Shown: one piece after another, positions 46,746 through 60,047 of the stretch
Position numbering within the stretch: the stretch's first letter is position 1
How the letters are laid out: the number at the start of each line of letters is the position of its first letter
NCBI RefSeq assembly: GCF_001625305.1
Contig: NW_017804043.1
Span: forward strand, 917,908 to 981,907
Length of the DNA: 64,000 nucleotides
Reading direction: 5' to 3'
Source: Branchiostoma belcheri
Lineage: Eukaryota; Chordata; Leptocardii; Amphioxiformes; Branchiostomatidae
The notes under the pieces: generated by a model
Seen by the model: the letters and a program-made list of their open reading frames with translations, nothing else
Databases searched by the model: none
Told to the model about the DNA's origin: nothing
Position numbers and translations under genes: made by a program

Positions 46746-48860
46746 TTTGTCGTACGATCTTCGCAATGCAAGATTGGAAACTGGCACGTTCTTGAGATGT
46801 CTTGAGAGTGTGTATGCTTCACAAACGTCAGCCGTCTTGTTGTTACGGAAAATTCAGTCTTAGATCGTTGCCGGCGGTTGGTCCTATCACAGTCCGCTTA
46901 AAACTTCAATGAGATCAAGACCGTAGTATGACCTACGACGAATTTTGATTCAGCGACTGTCAAAGAACATTTCATCCACAGTCTGTAATCCTGATGTCGT
47001 TAGTTTCAGTGCCGTGAAAACAAGTTCCTACTGTTTTTAATAAGACTCTCCTAGTGGGAAATAATTTTAGTCCAATAGAGATATTCACCATAAAATTATA
47101 TCAAGTGTTATGCGACTTATTTTCGTGTATCAGATTCTTGTTTGTTTTGTTTGTTTTTTTTTCATAGAATTTTAAGGCGAATAACTAGAGAGTCCAGCTG
47201 GCAAGGCTGGTGGAAATATACTTCTGGAACCTTTCTTATACTTGTTTACCTGCATTGCGAGATGGTTAAAGAAAACGTCTAAGGGTGTTTCATGTAGGAA
47301 CGTTGTTAATGGAGTGAACAGCAGCTCATATGTTAAGTTTAAGTCTGAGTTTCAATTCCCTCCATTTTGGATTTAATTTCGTATGAAATCACAGAGAGAT
47401 AATATATCAAAACAGCTAGCGGCCTAAAGGCGTCAGGGTTAGAAGAAGGTGAGAATGAAATATCCTTCTGCGAAATTCAGTCTTAAAGCAACCAGGGCGA
47501 TCCCTAACCATAAAGCCACCTATGTATTTTTCTCATACCTGTAAGTATGGGTACAAGCACTTATGATATGGAATAAGTACTATGATAAAGAAAGTATATC
47601 TTATTGCATGATTGCTCGAGAAGATCACCATTAGTGGCACAAAGCCAAATGTGCGATGCATAAAGTTTCCATTCATGTATAACACAAGGCGTTACTTACA
47701 TGTAGTAAAATCAGATTACAAATACCTGTACGGACTTAAGAGATATAGGACCCGAGTGCGTCACAGAATGGGTTATCTTCTTTTAGTGAAGCCTGCCTGG
47801 GCACAGATAATAATATGTCATTCCTACATTCAGACAGATGAAGATTCTCTGATGGAATCTATATGTTTGACAGCTTGGGCAGACCCCAGACACCAGGACG
47901 TAATGGACGTCAAGGGGCAGAAATGGGATTTGATTCACTTTTGTTATCACCAGCTGAAGTAAATCATAGGCCCTCTGTGGCTATAGAGAGTTTCTTGGAA
48001 GACGTTTTAGAGTGATGTCTGTCCGAGGCATTCAATGGTTAACACTTATTACATAGACCTGGAAAACCAAAAAAAAGTTCGCAAAACTTCGTATTTCTAC
48101 AGATAGCAAGTGATAATGAACTTCAGAGAGTCATTGTTCTCTCAAACCATGCGAATTATTGCTTCTTTGGACCAAGGCAAAGTTATATATCATTCGAGGT
48201 GGTTCTGGCGAAACATTCAGTATTGCATTCTGGTGGTAATGTAATGTTTTGCTCCGTGGGTATACAACAATTAGCAATATCCTTTCCGCAGTCTAGGGCT
48301 GATACAAAAGCAAACTCAAATACACCTTATCCATTAAAGGAGCCTTTTTGCTTTGGGTCTAGATGATGATGTATCTATAAAACGTCTGATCTCTTACCCT
48401 AACATATGCTTTACAGTTACTGATCCGGACAACAAAGTTCACAACTTTGGTTCAGAAGTTACTCAGGCAAAGGGTTCAGTTACCTGCTGACATTAACTTG
48501 TGTCAAGTCCAGGATAAGATTGAAGTCGTTTTGAATGTATTATTTATTGTTATATGCTGACATAAGTTACGGGGTAGAAAGCTAGAATTCTAAACAAGTT
48601 GCGTATAGCTACTAACTATATTCTTACCTCCTTCAAAAGCTAATTTAACAAAAAAAAAAACACCTATAAACCTTTTCACCTTTAAGTTCGGGTCTAACAA
48701 TTAAGTATATGTCATAACATACTGTTTACCATATGCACTGATCGACAAGGCAAAGTGCCTCAGATAAAACATTCATTGTTACCTGATGGCATTAAGATGT
48801 AAAGCCGTGTTAAGACTAGGATAAGGCTCCTTACCCTTTACCTATACCTAGTCTCATTCT
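46746..48860. other. No gene established
   Basis: The plus frame at 47612-47962 (116 codons) includes a segment after an AG at 47804, but no domain was recognised. Confidence 0.35.
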
Positions 48861-48865
48861 CATGC

Positions 48866-49690
48866 AAGGCTCCAGCCTCCCAAAAAGTAACTTTTACATT
48901 TATATGACTTATTATGCATAGATATGGCAAAATTCCCCGGTCTGTTGTCAGAGGGTCTGATCCTTCCTATTAACCGGTTTGATCAAAAGACCTTTGAAGT
49001 GACACATATCAAATGTCTAATGTCATGTCCTGACATTTAAAATGTACCCAGACCGTACGGGGTTTTGCAACTGGATTTCTTTAAGTTATGGAGGCCTTTT
49101 AAGACTAAAATAAGGTTCCAGCCTTCCCAAAAAGTAACTTTTACACTTACGTGACTTATTATGCATTGAAATGTCCCTATTCTGTTGTCAAAGTGTCTGA
49201 TCCTTTCTTCGTCGGTGACCGTTTTTAAAATCATATCCAGTTGCTGTTTTTTGGCGTATCTGATCCTTTCTATTTACCGCTTTGATCAAACGCTCTTTGA
49301 AGTGACACATATCTAATGTCATGTCCTGGCATTTAAGATGTACCCAGACCGTACGGGGTTCTGCAACTGAATTCCTTTGAAGGTATGGAGCCCTATCAAG
49401 ACTAAAGTAATGTTCCAGCCATCCCAAAAAGTAACTTTTACACTTACATGACTTGCATAGAAATGGCAAATGTCCCTATTCTGTTGTCAAAGGGTCTGAT
49501 ACTTTCTTCGTCGGTGACCGTTTTCAAAATCATATCCAGTTGCTGTTTGTTTGGCGTATCTGATCCTTTCTCTTTACCGGTTTGATCAAAGGACCTTTGA
49601 AGTGACACATATCAAATGTCTAATGTCATGTCCTGACATTTAAGATGTAACCAGACCGTACGGGGTTTTGCAACAGGATTCCTCTTCCTA
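48866..49690. repeat. About 300-bp tandem repeat, three copies
   Basis: CCAAAAAGTAACTTTTACA is found at about 48880, 49128 and 49424. GAAGTGACACATATC occurs near 49000, 49300 and 49600. Copies 2 and 3 carry an extra 63 bp related to the 12.8-kb palindrome arm. Confidence 0.9.
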
Positions 49691-51325
49691 AGCTTTTTTT
49701 CCACTTCTTAACATCTTCAGGACCATTGCCCTTGCAAAAATTATGGCTCACCGTATTTTGATGTCTGCTAATAATTTAATAAAAGAAAAGGTCGTAACAT
49801 TAAGTAATACTTTTGTGCTTATTGATTAATGGCACAATCAAGTACATAGCAGAGCTAAGGTGCTAAATTAAGTACTTAAGTTATAAGCTTCACAAAACAG
49901 ATGAATAAGACTTCCTACTATAGGTATTATAGTAGAAAACTACTACCCTGACCAAGGGGCGTTTAGTAACAATTAGTATGTCCATGTAGAGTTGATTTAA
50001 ATGTAAACTCAATATATAGCCTGTGTGCTAGGTACTACGGCACCAGGACATTGTACTACACAGCAGCAGGACATGGAAAACATATGGCAACATCTATATA
50101 GGTTACAGTGTTGGCATGTTTGGCACTGAAGTATGGCTTGCTCGGGGGCTGCATTCATCTCTGTGATAAAAGGATTACCAGCAGATACCATCTGACCTGA
50201 AGGCTTCTCCTATATCTGACAACAGACATGCTTTATGAGTGATGGTGCACGTGCTTTTCTGCTATCCAGATTTCTTGAGACTATGCAGATGCATGTGTCT
50301 CACACGGTAAAGGATCCCACTGCTTTGCTATTTGGGTCAAACCCCTCATAACTATACCTATACCTATACGGTGTGATAACAGTTGCCATATATACCTACA
50401 TAGAGTATGGTTTGGACTTCTTTTCCTTTGGAATTGATTTTGGCATTCCACGACATTAGTATCGTTTTCTAATATTTTTCTTTCCAATTTACGGCGAGTA
50501 TTTGTTCATTTTACAGCTGCTTTGTACATGTACTATTTAGTGTGGTCGAAAACTTTTTTTTGGAAAAGGACGAAAGTCAAGCGCGCGGATGTAATCCATA
50601 TAATCAGATCAACATGGCCTAAAAATATTACCAATTCTTTAGGCAGGGGCCACCTGGCCCGATGGATATTTCTACCTCTGTCAACTGCGATTTGTATCTC
50701 CAAGACTGATATTTTCCTCGTATAGATATTATCGTGTGAGATTATGATTGCTGTAATTTCACATAACCTCAACACGAGCAGCGATTTAAGGTGGGAGATC
50801 ACACACGAAAACATTGACCTGGCCTTTTACTGTAACTACTCCATCGATATCTTAACTACAACACGGCGATTACATGACCTTCAGTGTGCTACAAAGTACA
50901 TGTCCAGTCGTCTAATGGTACTAGTTATATAATACAGCCGATAGAAATCATTATGATACATCTCTAAGCAATCTCAACCATCAGTCATGTTGATCCGACA
51001 GGCAGAACCGATAGTTGTCCTAACGATCCAAGCCCCTCATAAAGTTTTGATTTCTCTGTCTGACAAACTTTACTACTGCAATAGATTTTTATTAGTTATA
51101 AAAATTGATTTGTATGAAATGAGGAATGGAAAAATGATACAAAGTCACATATCATCATCACAGGACATCATGACTTTTAAACATCTAAACCTAACACCTT
51201 CCCTAACCAATGCCCTAGACCAAACTTGGCATTCAAAGAATAAGTGTTTTACCACAAACCTCTAGGAAGTTGAAAGCGATCTATCAAGGAAGAACCTGCA
51301 CTATAATGATGTGTGTAATCAGTAC
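49691..51325. other. No gene recognised
   Basis: Short open frames only, without splice or motif support. Confidence 0.35.
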
Positions 51326-52110
51326 ATAATCTTAAAAATCGTAAAACTAAGACCTTCATCAACCATCAATCTTCTAAGTTGACATTTAATGGCATATTAT
51401 ACTTTCTCAACACCTTCTAAAGTGGTCCAGCAGATATGTCAGGCCAAACACACAAAAAGAAAATGTACTATGATGGTGTGAGTAGTCAGGACATAATCTT
51501 TCTGCACCGTAAAAGTAAACCCATCATTTACTACTTACTTATTTCACTTTGGTCTCCTGACTTTGCATTCAGTGAATCAGTGATCAGTACGTGACCAATA
51601 CCTTCCAGAATGGCATCGAAATAGAACACCCATTATAAAGATGTATGTAATCTAAACATGATCCTTGCACATCGTAAAAGTAAGGCAATGCATAAGCAAT
51701 TCTTTGCTTACTTTACATTTTGAGCAGATACGTCTAGCCGGACACGCATGGGATCTGCACTTGGGAAATAAATATGATCCGGACTTTAAGATCGTAAAAC
51801 CAAAGTTATCCTTAACCAACACTCTCCTAACTTGGCATTCAAAGAAAGTGCTCGACCAAGTCAGAACAGACATGGAAATAGAACCTGCACTATGAAGATT
51901 GATGTAACGTGGACACGATCCTTGAACGCAGTAAAACTAATGTCGCCCTTTAAGCACTTCCTGCTAACTCGGCAGTTAAAGTATATTGCTTCCTCAACAC
52001 GTTATAAAACGGTAAAGCAGATATGTCAAGCCAGACACGCACATACGACCTGTACTTTGAAGATGGATATGATCTTGACTCGAGTTTTCAACATCGTAAA
52101 ACTACAGCCA
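51326..52110 (+). repeat. Degenerate tandem repeat, 120-170-bp period
   Basis: A CGTAAAACTAA-like anchor recurs at about 51340, 51505, 51675, 51798, 51930 and 52097. ...GGCATTCAAAG and CAGATATGTCA segments sit between anchors. It underlies most of the 188-codon frame at 51832-52398. Confidence 0.65.
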
Positions 52111-53299
52111 TTTATATTTAGGCAGGACATTGAGCGAGAAGAAGGGTTATTACTTGGAGCATGTCCAAGAGGCAACGCTTTGGACTTGGCTGGTGTTATC
52201 GCCCCCAGAGGCTTAGCAACATGCACTTACCCTGATGGAAAAGTCATAAATCGTTTGCTCTTTTTGTTCACGTTCACTTGTAGTTGTAAGGTTGTTTTCC
52301 ACACATTTCTTTCTTCATTGGCATTGCATTTTGAGAAAAATCCAGACAAAATATATAATGCATTACTACAAATCAAATCCACAAACGGAAGTCAATGATC
52401 TGACATGTGAATTATAAAGAATGCGAATACTAGTAAACAGTCCACAAGCTACACAAAAACAGATAAGAAGATGTGGATACATTTCTTAACCAAATAAAGC
52501 AAGCACTCTCAAGTCCATCCAAAACTAATCAAAGAAAATATATCAAAAACACAGTTTTAAGATATCCATTACACTTTATAAGCAATAAGTATCGTTCAAG
52601 CTGTAGGACTTTGCCATTGTTCATGATCTAATGCACGTAACGCCACTGAATCGATGTCTAGCCGTCTGAATGTGTCTAGTGTATAGATGAATGACTGATT
52701 CCTTTTGGATGTACATGTATTGCAAACAGGCGCACTTTTGATTTGCCCTATAGGGTTACTCTGTGCCTATTCATCATGGCAGGCTTTGCGTGAATGGTAA
52801 GTCGATGGTTAGACGTTACGGTATGCCTGTCATTATTGCTTTTTACTGTAATGCGTTTATAAACCGCCTTGTCATGTATAGTTATGAACAGGAATAACTT
52901 GATGTGTGTGATGGATCAGTTGTATAGGTTCTCTTGATAAGTGACCTTTCGAAATTCAGTTTTATATTTGTCGTTATCAATCGATGTTTTAAAAAGCATA
53001 CTTAAAAACCTATTAGGCGTAACTAATGAACATGCTCCCGGGCATTTTACCTACCGGGATGTGACATTTATGGAAATCTGTGTATAGTAACACATCAGCA
53101 CCTTATCAGGGAAATGTAATAATTCACACTCCAGTACACGGGCCCCCGCCCTGCCACCACCACACACGCACTCCCTGCTAAGGGACTGTTCCTATGACTC
53201 TGTCTCGCCATAGAAAATGCCTTAACTTGATTTATGCATCAGTAACTTTTTCAAGCATGCATTTATGTTTTTACAGCATTCTTAACTAACAGTTTAACC

Positions 53300-54330
53300 T
53301 TTTTCATAAGCATCAACGGCTGTTGACTGCAATGGCTCATAGCGACATTTCAGGGTCGCTTGTTTTTTCCATTGCTTAAACTGTAGTTGATATGCAATAA
53401 TTGGGAATCTCTCCTAATTATAGTCTGACCTAGGCATTAGGAAACACCAGTTCTACATTTTGGATGAGTTCTGGTGAGATTATATGATTCAGCCAAGCAT
53501 GCAGTGTTGCCCTTGTTCATTAACAGCTGTTGACTGCAAGGTTCAACACGACATTTGGATGTACTTTCAGGGTCGCTTGTTCTTCCATTGCTTGAACCAT
53601 AGTTGATGTGCAATGATCTGGAATCTCTTCCTGATAAACCCCAATAGAGTCTGACCAAGACATTAGGAAACACTAAGTCTACATTGTTGGATGAGTTCTG
53701 GTGGGATTATATGCATCAGCCAAGCATGCAGAGTCATCTGTTATGGTATACAATGTCAACAGTTTGCCCTTGTTCATAATCATTAACAGTTGTTGACTGC
53801 AATGGTGCGAAACGAGATGTTGGTAAAGGCTAGACATCCAGGTAAACAATACAGTAAATTAGTAAATTCAAAGAGGGCCTGCAGGGGGGGGGGTTCCCGA
53901 CAACGCTCTACGCTGAATTCGGAAACCTCTCGATTACGCTTTACGATAAATTCCAAGTGGCTACAACGCATTACGTAGAATTAAAACGCCGAATACGCTT
54001 TACGCAAAAATATTAGAGCGGTCCGTCTACGCTCTACGTAGAATTAAAACGGCCGATTACGCTCTACGGAAAAGGGCTTGCGGGCCCCCCTCAAACTCTG
54101 CTACTGGATAAATTTCGGAGATTTTACGGACAGTTTGGAAACTTATACCTGTAATTCATCCAGGAGAAGAGTTTGAATTTACTGTGAGTATTGTTTATCA
54201 AACGACATTTTGGCGTCCTTTCAATGTCGTTTGTCTTTCCATTGCTTGAACCGTGGTTGATGTGCGATGATCTGGAATGTCTGCTTCTGACACGTCCGTC
54301 ACAGAGTGCGACTTTTGATGGTGCAGAAAG
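53300..54330. repeat. 200-265-bp tandem repeat, third copy split by an insertion
   Basis: GTTGACTGCAA is at about 53324, 53527 and 53791; CAGGGTCGCTTGTT at 53350 and 53567. The third unit resumes at about 54200 (ACGACATTTTGGCGTCC, TTCCATTGCTTGAACC) after a composite insertion. Confidence 0.85.
53829..54196. mobile_element. Composite inverted-repeat insertion with GC-rich minisatellite core
   Basis: The ends resemble GACATCCAGGTAAACAATAC and GAGTATTGTTTA, shared with the 7.9-kb element, and CAAACTCTGCTACTGGATAA (54092) matches its arm. A 216-bp core (53876-54091) between GCAGGGGGG and CGGGCCCCCC carries about six copies of ACGCTCTACG/ACGCTTTACG spaced about 31 bp. Confidence 0.65.
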
Positions 54331-54429
54331 CCATATATCATTGACACGCTGCCATTGGGTAGTCATTAATCAAATTTGTCCCGCTAAAGCAGGCATTTGA
54401 AGACGTGAAGATCAAACGTTCCTCACGTC

Positions 54430-54935
54430 CTCCAACACCACACCAGTCAAAAACAGCTGCAAGGCGGGGGAATACATATAATAAACGTTGAGTATAGTAT
54501 CTGAAATAGCTTGGAAGTCTAGGGTTGTTGGGAGTGGTATACTTTATTATATAGAACTGCAGTTGACAACGCAAAGGGTTTGACCTAACTTTCGTGTGTG
54601 CAGCACCTTTCAAAAACAGCTGCCAGGCAGTGGTAGGGAGTAAATAGAATAAACGTATCCAAAGAACTTGAAAGTCTATGTTTGTTGTTGACTTTATGAT
54701 ACTAAACTGTAGTTGCTAACACAAAGGGTTGGACCGAACTTTCGTCTGAACAGCACCTTTCAAAAACAGTTGGGGAGTAGCATAGCGGAACAGATGTTGT
54801 GTATATTATCTTAGCTTAAAGGTCAATCTTTTTTGTTAGAACAGACTGTAAAGAAGGTTCTTTGAACTGCATGTTAAACTGCAGCTGCCAACACCGAAAC
54901 TTTGACTCATCCAATTCTTGTCTTTACAGCACCAG
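54430..54935. repeat. Three tandem copies of an about 168-bp unit
   Basis: CAAAAACAGCTGC or CAAAAACAGTTGG occurs at about 54448, 54610 and 54760, each followed by a GAACTGCAGTTG-like segment. Confidence 0.75.
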
Positions 54936-55157
54936 TCTTTGCAAAGAGTATCATCTAAAGGATTTATCCCATGTGTGTGTGTGGGGGGGGGTAACTTTAC
55001 GCAGACTGCAGAAACGTGACTCGGTGAGCAATTGATCAAATGTGGCAGATAATTTGTGGAGTCCTCCGTCCCTATCTAGCGATAGCTATAAACCCTGATG
55101 CTTATTACTTATTTTACTCCCTTTGCAAAAATGTAATTTTTATCATTGTATCATTAA

Positions 55158-55511
55158 TTGACTTACCAACAAGACAAAGAAAACTCAAAGCGACTTATGC
55201 TTCATCTTTTGGCTTTAAGTCGCCCAGCAGTCGCTCAGTGGGTGCTCAGAGATCGCAGCCGCTGGTGGGAAGCAGTTATTAACGAAGTTCTCACCCACAC
55301 TGCCTCTCACTTAGCACACTTCCTATGCACTTACCCCTGCACCAGCTGGGCCATATTGTACACTATAACACGGCAATTTTCGCGGAAAGTTGATTTGCAG
55401 TCCTGGGAACTAAATGTGCGCGCTGATTACGTCACCGGAAGGACCAACCCGCTCGTCTGCCGGAAATGTAGGTGTGATTACTACTCTTACGGAGGGCAAG
55501 CCCACCATTAA
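55158..55511 (+). pseudogene. Possible Harbinger-type transposase relic
   Basis: The frame reads QWVLRDRSRWWEAVIN and later TSWAILYTITRQF. These echo the N-terminal WV..R...WW segment and the following helix of some PIF/Harbinger transposases. The catalytic DDE region is absent. The match is by eye and weak; it could be chance. Confidence 0.22.
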
Positions 55512-55604
55512 ATGGAAATAACACATCCAAGGGAAACAGAATCATTACTCTGTCCATAATACTTATTTCGGTCGCTTCTTTGGCAAAGATTTGTTCAATA
55601 TTCA

Positions 55605-55985
55605 GCGTACCACACCAGTTTCGCAGGCACGCGTCGCGGCGGCAGCTAGCTGTATTACACCGAACGACTTGTTACACTCAATCTTTCCACATTTAATTGC
55701 AGGAGTTGTTTAAAGGTTTCTAGTGATGAGGCCTCAACAGTGCTTGGTGGCAACGCGTTCCACTCTACGATAGTCCTTGGAAAATACGAGTTTTGTAACA
55801 AGACCACAATTCTTGGTTGATAACTCTGATAGCTCTGTATTTGTCCAAAGAAAACAGCGTTTTCTGACATCAGCAGCCTTGCGTGTCCAGCATTCATTAC
55901 CGTGGTTCTGATTTAGAGACTTACGTTTTTCAATCAGAAACAACCGCTTTAAAAGCTGCATTCAAGCCCCACGTCCCTCCGCCTT
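55605..55985 (-). mobile_element. LINE 3' end with about 80 codons of reverse-transcriptase tail
   Basis: The minus strand encodes NSYFPRTIVEWNALPPSTVE and SLETFKQLL. It ends with a VTSRSV-type stop also found at 18.9 kb, followed by the GC-rich UTR. This is the longest intact piece of the LINE reading frame in the window. An adjacent frame continues upstream (KRKSLNQNHGNECWTRK). Confidence 0.85.
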
Positions 55986-56729
55986 TATATTACACAATTT
56001 GTCTTCTGAAATTGCAATCAGTGAGCTCCGTACAGTAATAGAATAGTTTATGTCTCTGTAAGCCAGCTAACGACACACCGATAGCTTTTGTAGTTAAGAT
56101 TGGTAGTTTATCGAGTTTTGCGCTTCCAGTGATTTCATTTCAGTAAGCTTTTCAGGTCTTGAAAAATGTGCTGCCCATGAAAAAGAAATACCTTTACTCG
56201 TGAAAACGAAATACCTTTACTATAACAACTGAAGTATCCATAATTGAGTTAACGCATGATTTCATTCCAAAAAGTAAATTGGTCCATTTCTTGATGGAAA
56301 ATACGCCACATAACTATATACTTTATACATTTACTATTCAGAAATTAAGGTAGCTGTAAAAGTTAGTTTACATGCTCTGACCACATTTTACAGTGCGGTC
56401 ACTTTTGCAACTTTTCCTCTATAGATCATTGAAAGAGGAAAACTTCTCCATTGATAGTTTTCATCTAATTCGCCAAAATTTGGAGCTGAAGTTACGTTTT
56501 ACTTGAACTAGATCTGTATTTTAACTCCATGACTAGATATAATACTTTGGACTCACCACAGATTCACCATTGACTCACAGTTACCTTGTAAATGAAATAC
56601 GTTGTGCTATCGCTGTGAAACATTGTATTTGTAAAAGAGTATGTCGCCTTATATATGTTAGCTAGCAGAGTATCCTGATTGTATAACACTGACCAAAATG
56701 TCAGCTACATCTAGCCACAACCGTTGGTC

Positions 56730-56880
56730 AAAACTATCTAATGATGATGACCCTCATGTACTTGGTGGTAGCAAGTTCCACTCTACGATAATTCTATGAA
56801 AAAAAATGCATTGTAACAATTTAATCCTAGGATGATAACTCTGATACTTGAAGGCATGACTTGTTCTTTTTAGAGTCACT
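56730..56880 (-). mobile_element. LINE reverse-transcriptase tail fragment, decayed
   Basis: It resembles 19020-19140 on the minus strand (ACTTGGTGGTAGCAAGTTCC and CTACGATAATTCTATG on plus) but lacks the 3' UTR. Confidence 0.65.
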
Positions 56881-57519
56881 TAAGTAGTTGCTACGTCCAC
56901 CAGTTTATAACATGAATTGGGCCCGTCAGGTTCAGTCATGGATCACTTTTAAAATATAATCGTCTGCGAACACGCGTACTTGAAGTGACCTACCATAATC
57001 CACACGCGTACCATACATCTGGGAGTTCAAAGTCAAATTCCTTCAATCCATCAATTTCAAGCCAATCCTTCTTCATCGATCATTGTGCCTGTCCCCTGTT
57101 CCACACACCATCCCAGCGCACAGACGGACACGGTAAATAATCACTGATTACGACTTTACAAATCCTCTCCTGTCAGCTGTATCCATCAGTATATGACCCT
57201 TAGGGAGGAATAGTCCCTTAATATGTGCCGCGGTCATATGCTGTCATTTGTTCGGCGTTTAGCGTTTGATGTGTTAAGTACTCGGGGCTTGACTTTTCAA
57301 ACATACGTTTCGGCTGACGAGACACTCAAAGTGCTGGCTTGACATTGGCCTCATGAATAAAATCTAGAACAATACTTTTATGACCTTTAGCATGGGTGGA
57401 AGAAAACTTACAATTTTCTGAACATTTTGGCCAGGGCGTTGGTGTTATGTGCATTTGGGATGACTTTCACAATTTCCACGTTAACCCCATAAATAGACTA
57501 TGACTAAGTAAGCTTAAGA

Positions 57520-58345
57520 TGGATAAGATAGCTTACATGGTCTCTAAACATTAGCCTTAAAAGCCATTTTAGACGACCTAAAGCTTTTAATGTGTTGGCC
57601 TTATTGATAGAAGAGAATAGAATATGATTGTTGAATATAATTTACAAAGTTTAAAACATACTGGCCATGACCTAAGAATATTTAACTCTCAAAGGTGTTT
57701 AACTTAAGGTTTGACCTTATTAATAGAAGATACCTAAGAAACGAGTACACTTGACATTGACATGGGTTGAAGTTAGAAGGTTTAAAATCCCTTGTTGACG
57801 ATTCTAACTACACCAAGACCAAGTTCTGCTTATACATGTGATGAATTCGATGTACGAAACTGTAATTCATCTTCTATCTGTATATGTCAAGTGTAAACCT
57901 TTCCTAACATTTCATATCAATTATTGATAAGGTCAACCTCAAGTTAAAATTTCGAAAGTCATATCAAACGTCCGCAAGACCCATGTCTTGGCGTTAGTTA
58001 TAAACTTTGTAAGTTATATTCTATTTATCAATGTCAATTTTAAATCTTTCTGAGGTATCTCCTAAAGTCAACCTCAAATTGAAAACTTGAAATGTCGTCT
58101 CAAATTTTCCTAAAACCAATGGCATGGCTATTATGTTCGGACAGTTCGTAAGTTATCATCTGTAAATCAAAGTCAAGTGCAGAACTTTTTAAGGTTAGAA
58201 TTTAATTATAACGTCAACGTTAAGTTAAAATCTTTGAAATTCGTCTGAAATATCCCTAAACCGATGGCAATGACTAGTATGTTCAGAAACTTTTATCCAT
58301 CAATGTTAAGTGTAAAGTTACAAAGTTTCAAGCATATCCACCCGT
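57520..58345. repeat. Inverted pair of degenerate tandem arrays
   Basis: The right arm repeats GTCAACCTCAAGTTAAAAT-like units at about 57930, 58072 and 58214 (period about 143). The left arm has the reverse complement form (TTTAACTTAAGGTTTGACCTT at about 57698). Junction near 57800-57860. Confidence 0.65.
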
Positions 58346-58828
58346 AAAGGCTTAGTATTCTGGCCTTGCGGTTAGGATTGTTGACATACGATATGTAACT
58401 ATCAGGTCTCAATATTGCGCCCTTGGGAACTTTACACCAAATTCCCTACACGACTGAGGTGAACACGAGTAGGTACGAGTAGCTCTTACTCGTCTGTCAA
58501 TATTCAACCTGACTGCGTTTAACTTTCAAGCTGAGAATCAGAGACACATGACCGTGCGGAAAGGATTTTCCGTGATTTTGTCCACCGCCTGCAGGGCGTG
58601 ATTGATGAGATCGAGATTAATGACGGGGATTTTCTAACAGTGATCCCAGGATCAGTTTTTAATCCGGACTAATGACATGGTCGCCTATTTGATCCGCCCC
58701 TGTCACATCAGTGCTGAGGGTGACGGATGGTGTGATTATTTGTGTTCTGATTGTTTCTAGGAACCCTTCAGCGTGAAGGATGATGTGTATTAGGAGAAAA
58801 TTGTGTGAAGATTTATGTGTGTATGTAG

Positions 58829-59094
58829 AACATTAAAACAGACCATTAGAACAGAACACAAGAACATTAGAACAGAACACAAGAACAGAACATTAGAACA
58901 GATCATTCTCAGAACATTAGAACAGATCATTGGAACTACTTACCTATTTGTACTTGTTAAGGTCATTGGAACAGGACACCAGAACAGAACATTAGAACAG
59001 AACATAAGAACAGATCATTAAAACAGAATATTAGAACAGATCATTGGAACAGAACATCGGAACAGAACAATAAAACAGAACATTAGAACATTAA
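58829..59094. repeat. (AACATTAGAACAG)n minisatellite
   Basis: About 13-bp units with CACAAG and GATCATT variants, interrupted at 58933-58965 by unique sequence. No gene in 58346-58828 or 59095-59604. Confidence 0.9.
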
Positions 59095-59604
59095 AAAGTA
59101 CAGTGTATAGTGCTCACAGGATCATTGTACCGGAGAAATTCTCCAAGAGTTTTTCTTCAACGAAGAGTGAACCGTGCCTGATGCTAGTCGTAACCCATTC
59201 AGGCATAAAACTAGATAGCCACGGTTGTGGATATGTACAACAGAAGACGACAGAATTCCGAGACACCGGTAACTACCGTATGTCCGGAAGAGTCGGAAAT
59301 TACGCCGATGTCTGTTGTTTTGTCCTAACAAATCGTCCAATTATCCCAATAGGACTTTGAGGGTTTAGCGGCGACCAATGAGAAATGGACAACGGTCTGT
59401 CACATCCAGCAATCACCCTGTTGAAATCTCGTTTTTGGCTTTAATTGTAGAAAAATAATCGAAGTGATTACAACAAATCGCTATGGATGTTATCATGGCT
59501 CTGGAGCCAGACAGTGGGAATAGCGTCTGTTAATTGCTGTTCGATTTTTCGCTATTGCGTAGGAATTAAAGGCAACGCAGCGCTCTCTGTTGGTACTGGG
59601 TAAA

Positions 59605-59740
59605 GCCTAGTGAATAGTGGCTCTGCCTCTGGACCAAGAGGTTGGGAGTTTGAATCCCGGCTATTGCCGCTCCTCCGATCCGCCACGCTACTGGAAATGG
59701 CCTCAGTATTTACATGTAAGACTGCAGCCACTATATAGTA
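59605..59740 (+). mobile_element. tRNA-derived SINE, family B, 3'-truncated
   Basis: CTCTGGACCAAGAGGTTGGG and B box GAGTTTGAATCCCGG match 21895-21930. The body is diverged after GCTACTG and the tail is missing. Confidence 0.75.
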
Positions 59741-60047
59741 AGCTTCTGTTGTACCCAGAACCGTGCCTACTCGTATCTAGCTAGTTTTATGCCTGAATGG
59801 GATAGGGTACGCTAGATAGGGTTTTTCATCTCATCATTTCTTTGTATCCAACATTCGCAACCGTTTTCTCATCTTTGTTTCGTTCACTTACATGTAGCTA
59901 TTAGTTCTTTGGCATCACGTATGATTTCTATAGGCTTTCGCAGATGTGCTTTTAAGTGTTGACCTTTACTGTTACAGCCCTTTTTTTATTCCAACATTTC
60001 ATGACTGGACATGGTGACGGCACACTTAAGTTATATCAACTTATTTT

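Noticed and set aside
47612-47962. 116-codon plus-strand frame as a gene
   Set aside because: No recognised motif and no convincing splice or promoter context; kept only as an unexplained open frame.
51832-52398. 188-codon plus-strand frame
   Set aside because: Mostly inside a degenerate tandem repeat; no domain, no splice context, internally repetitive.
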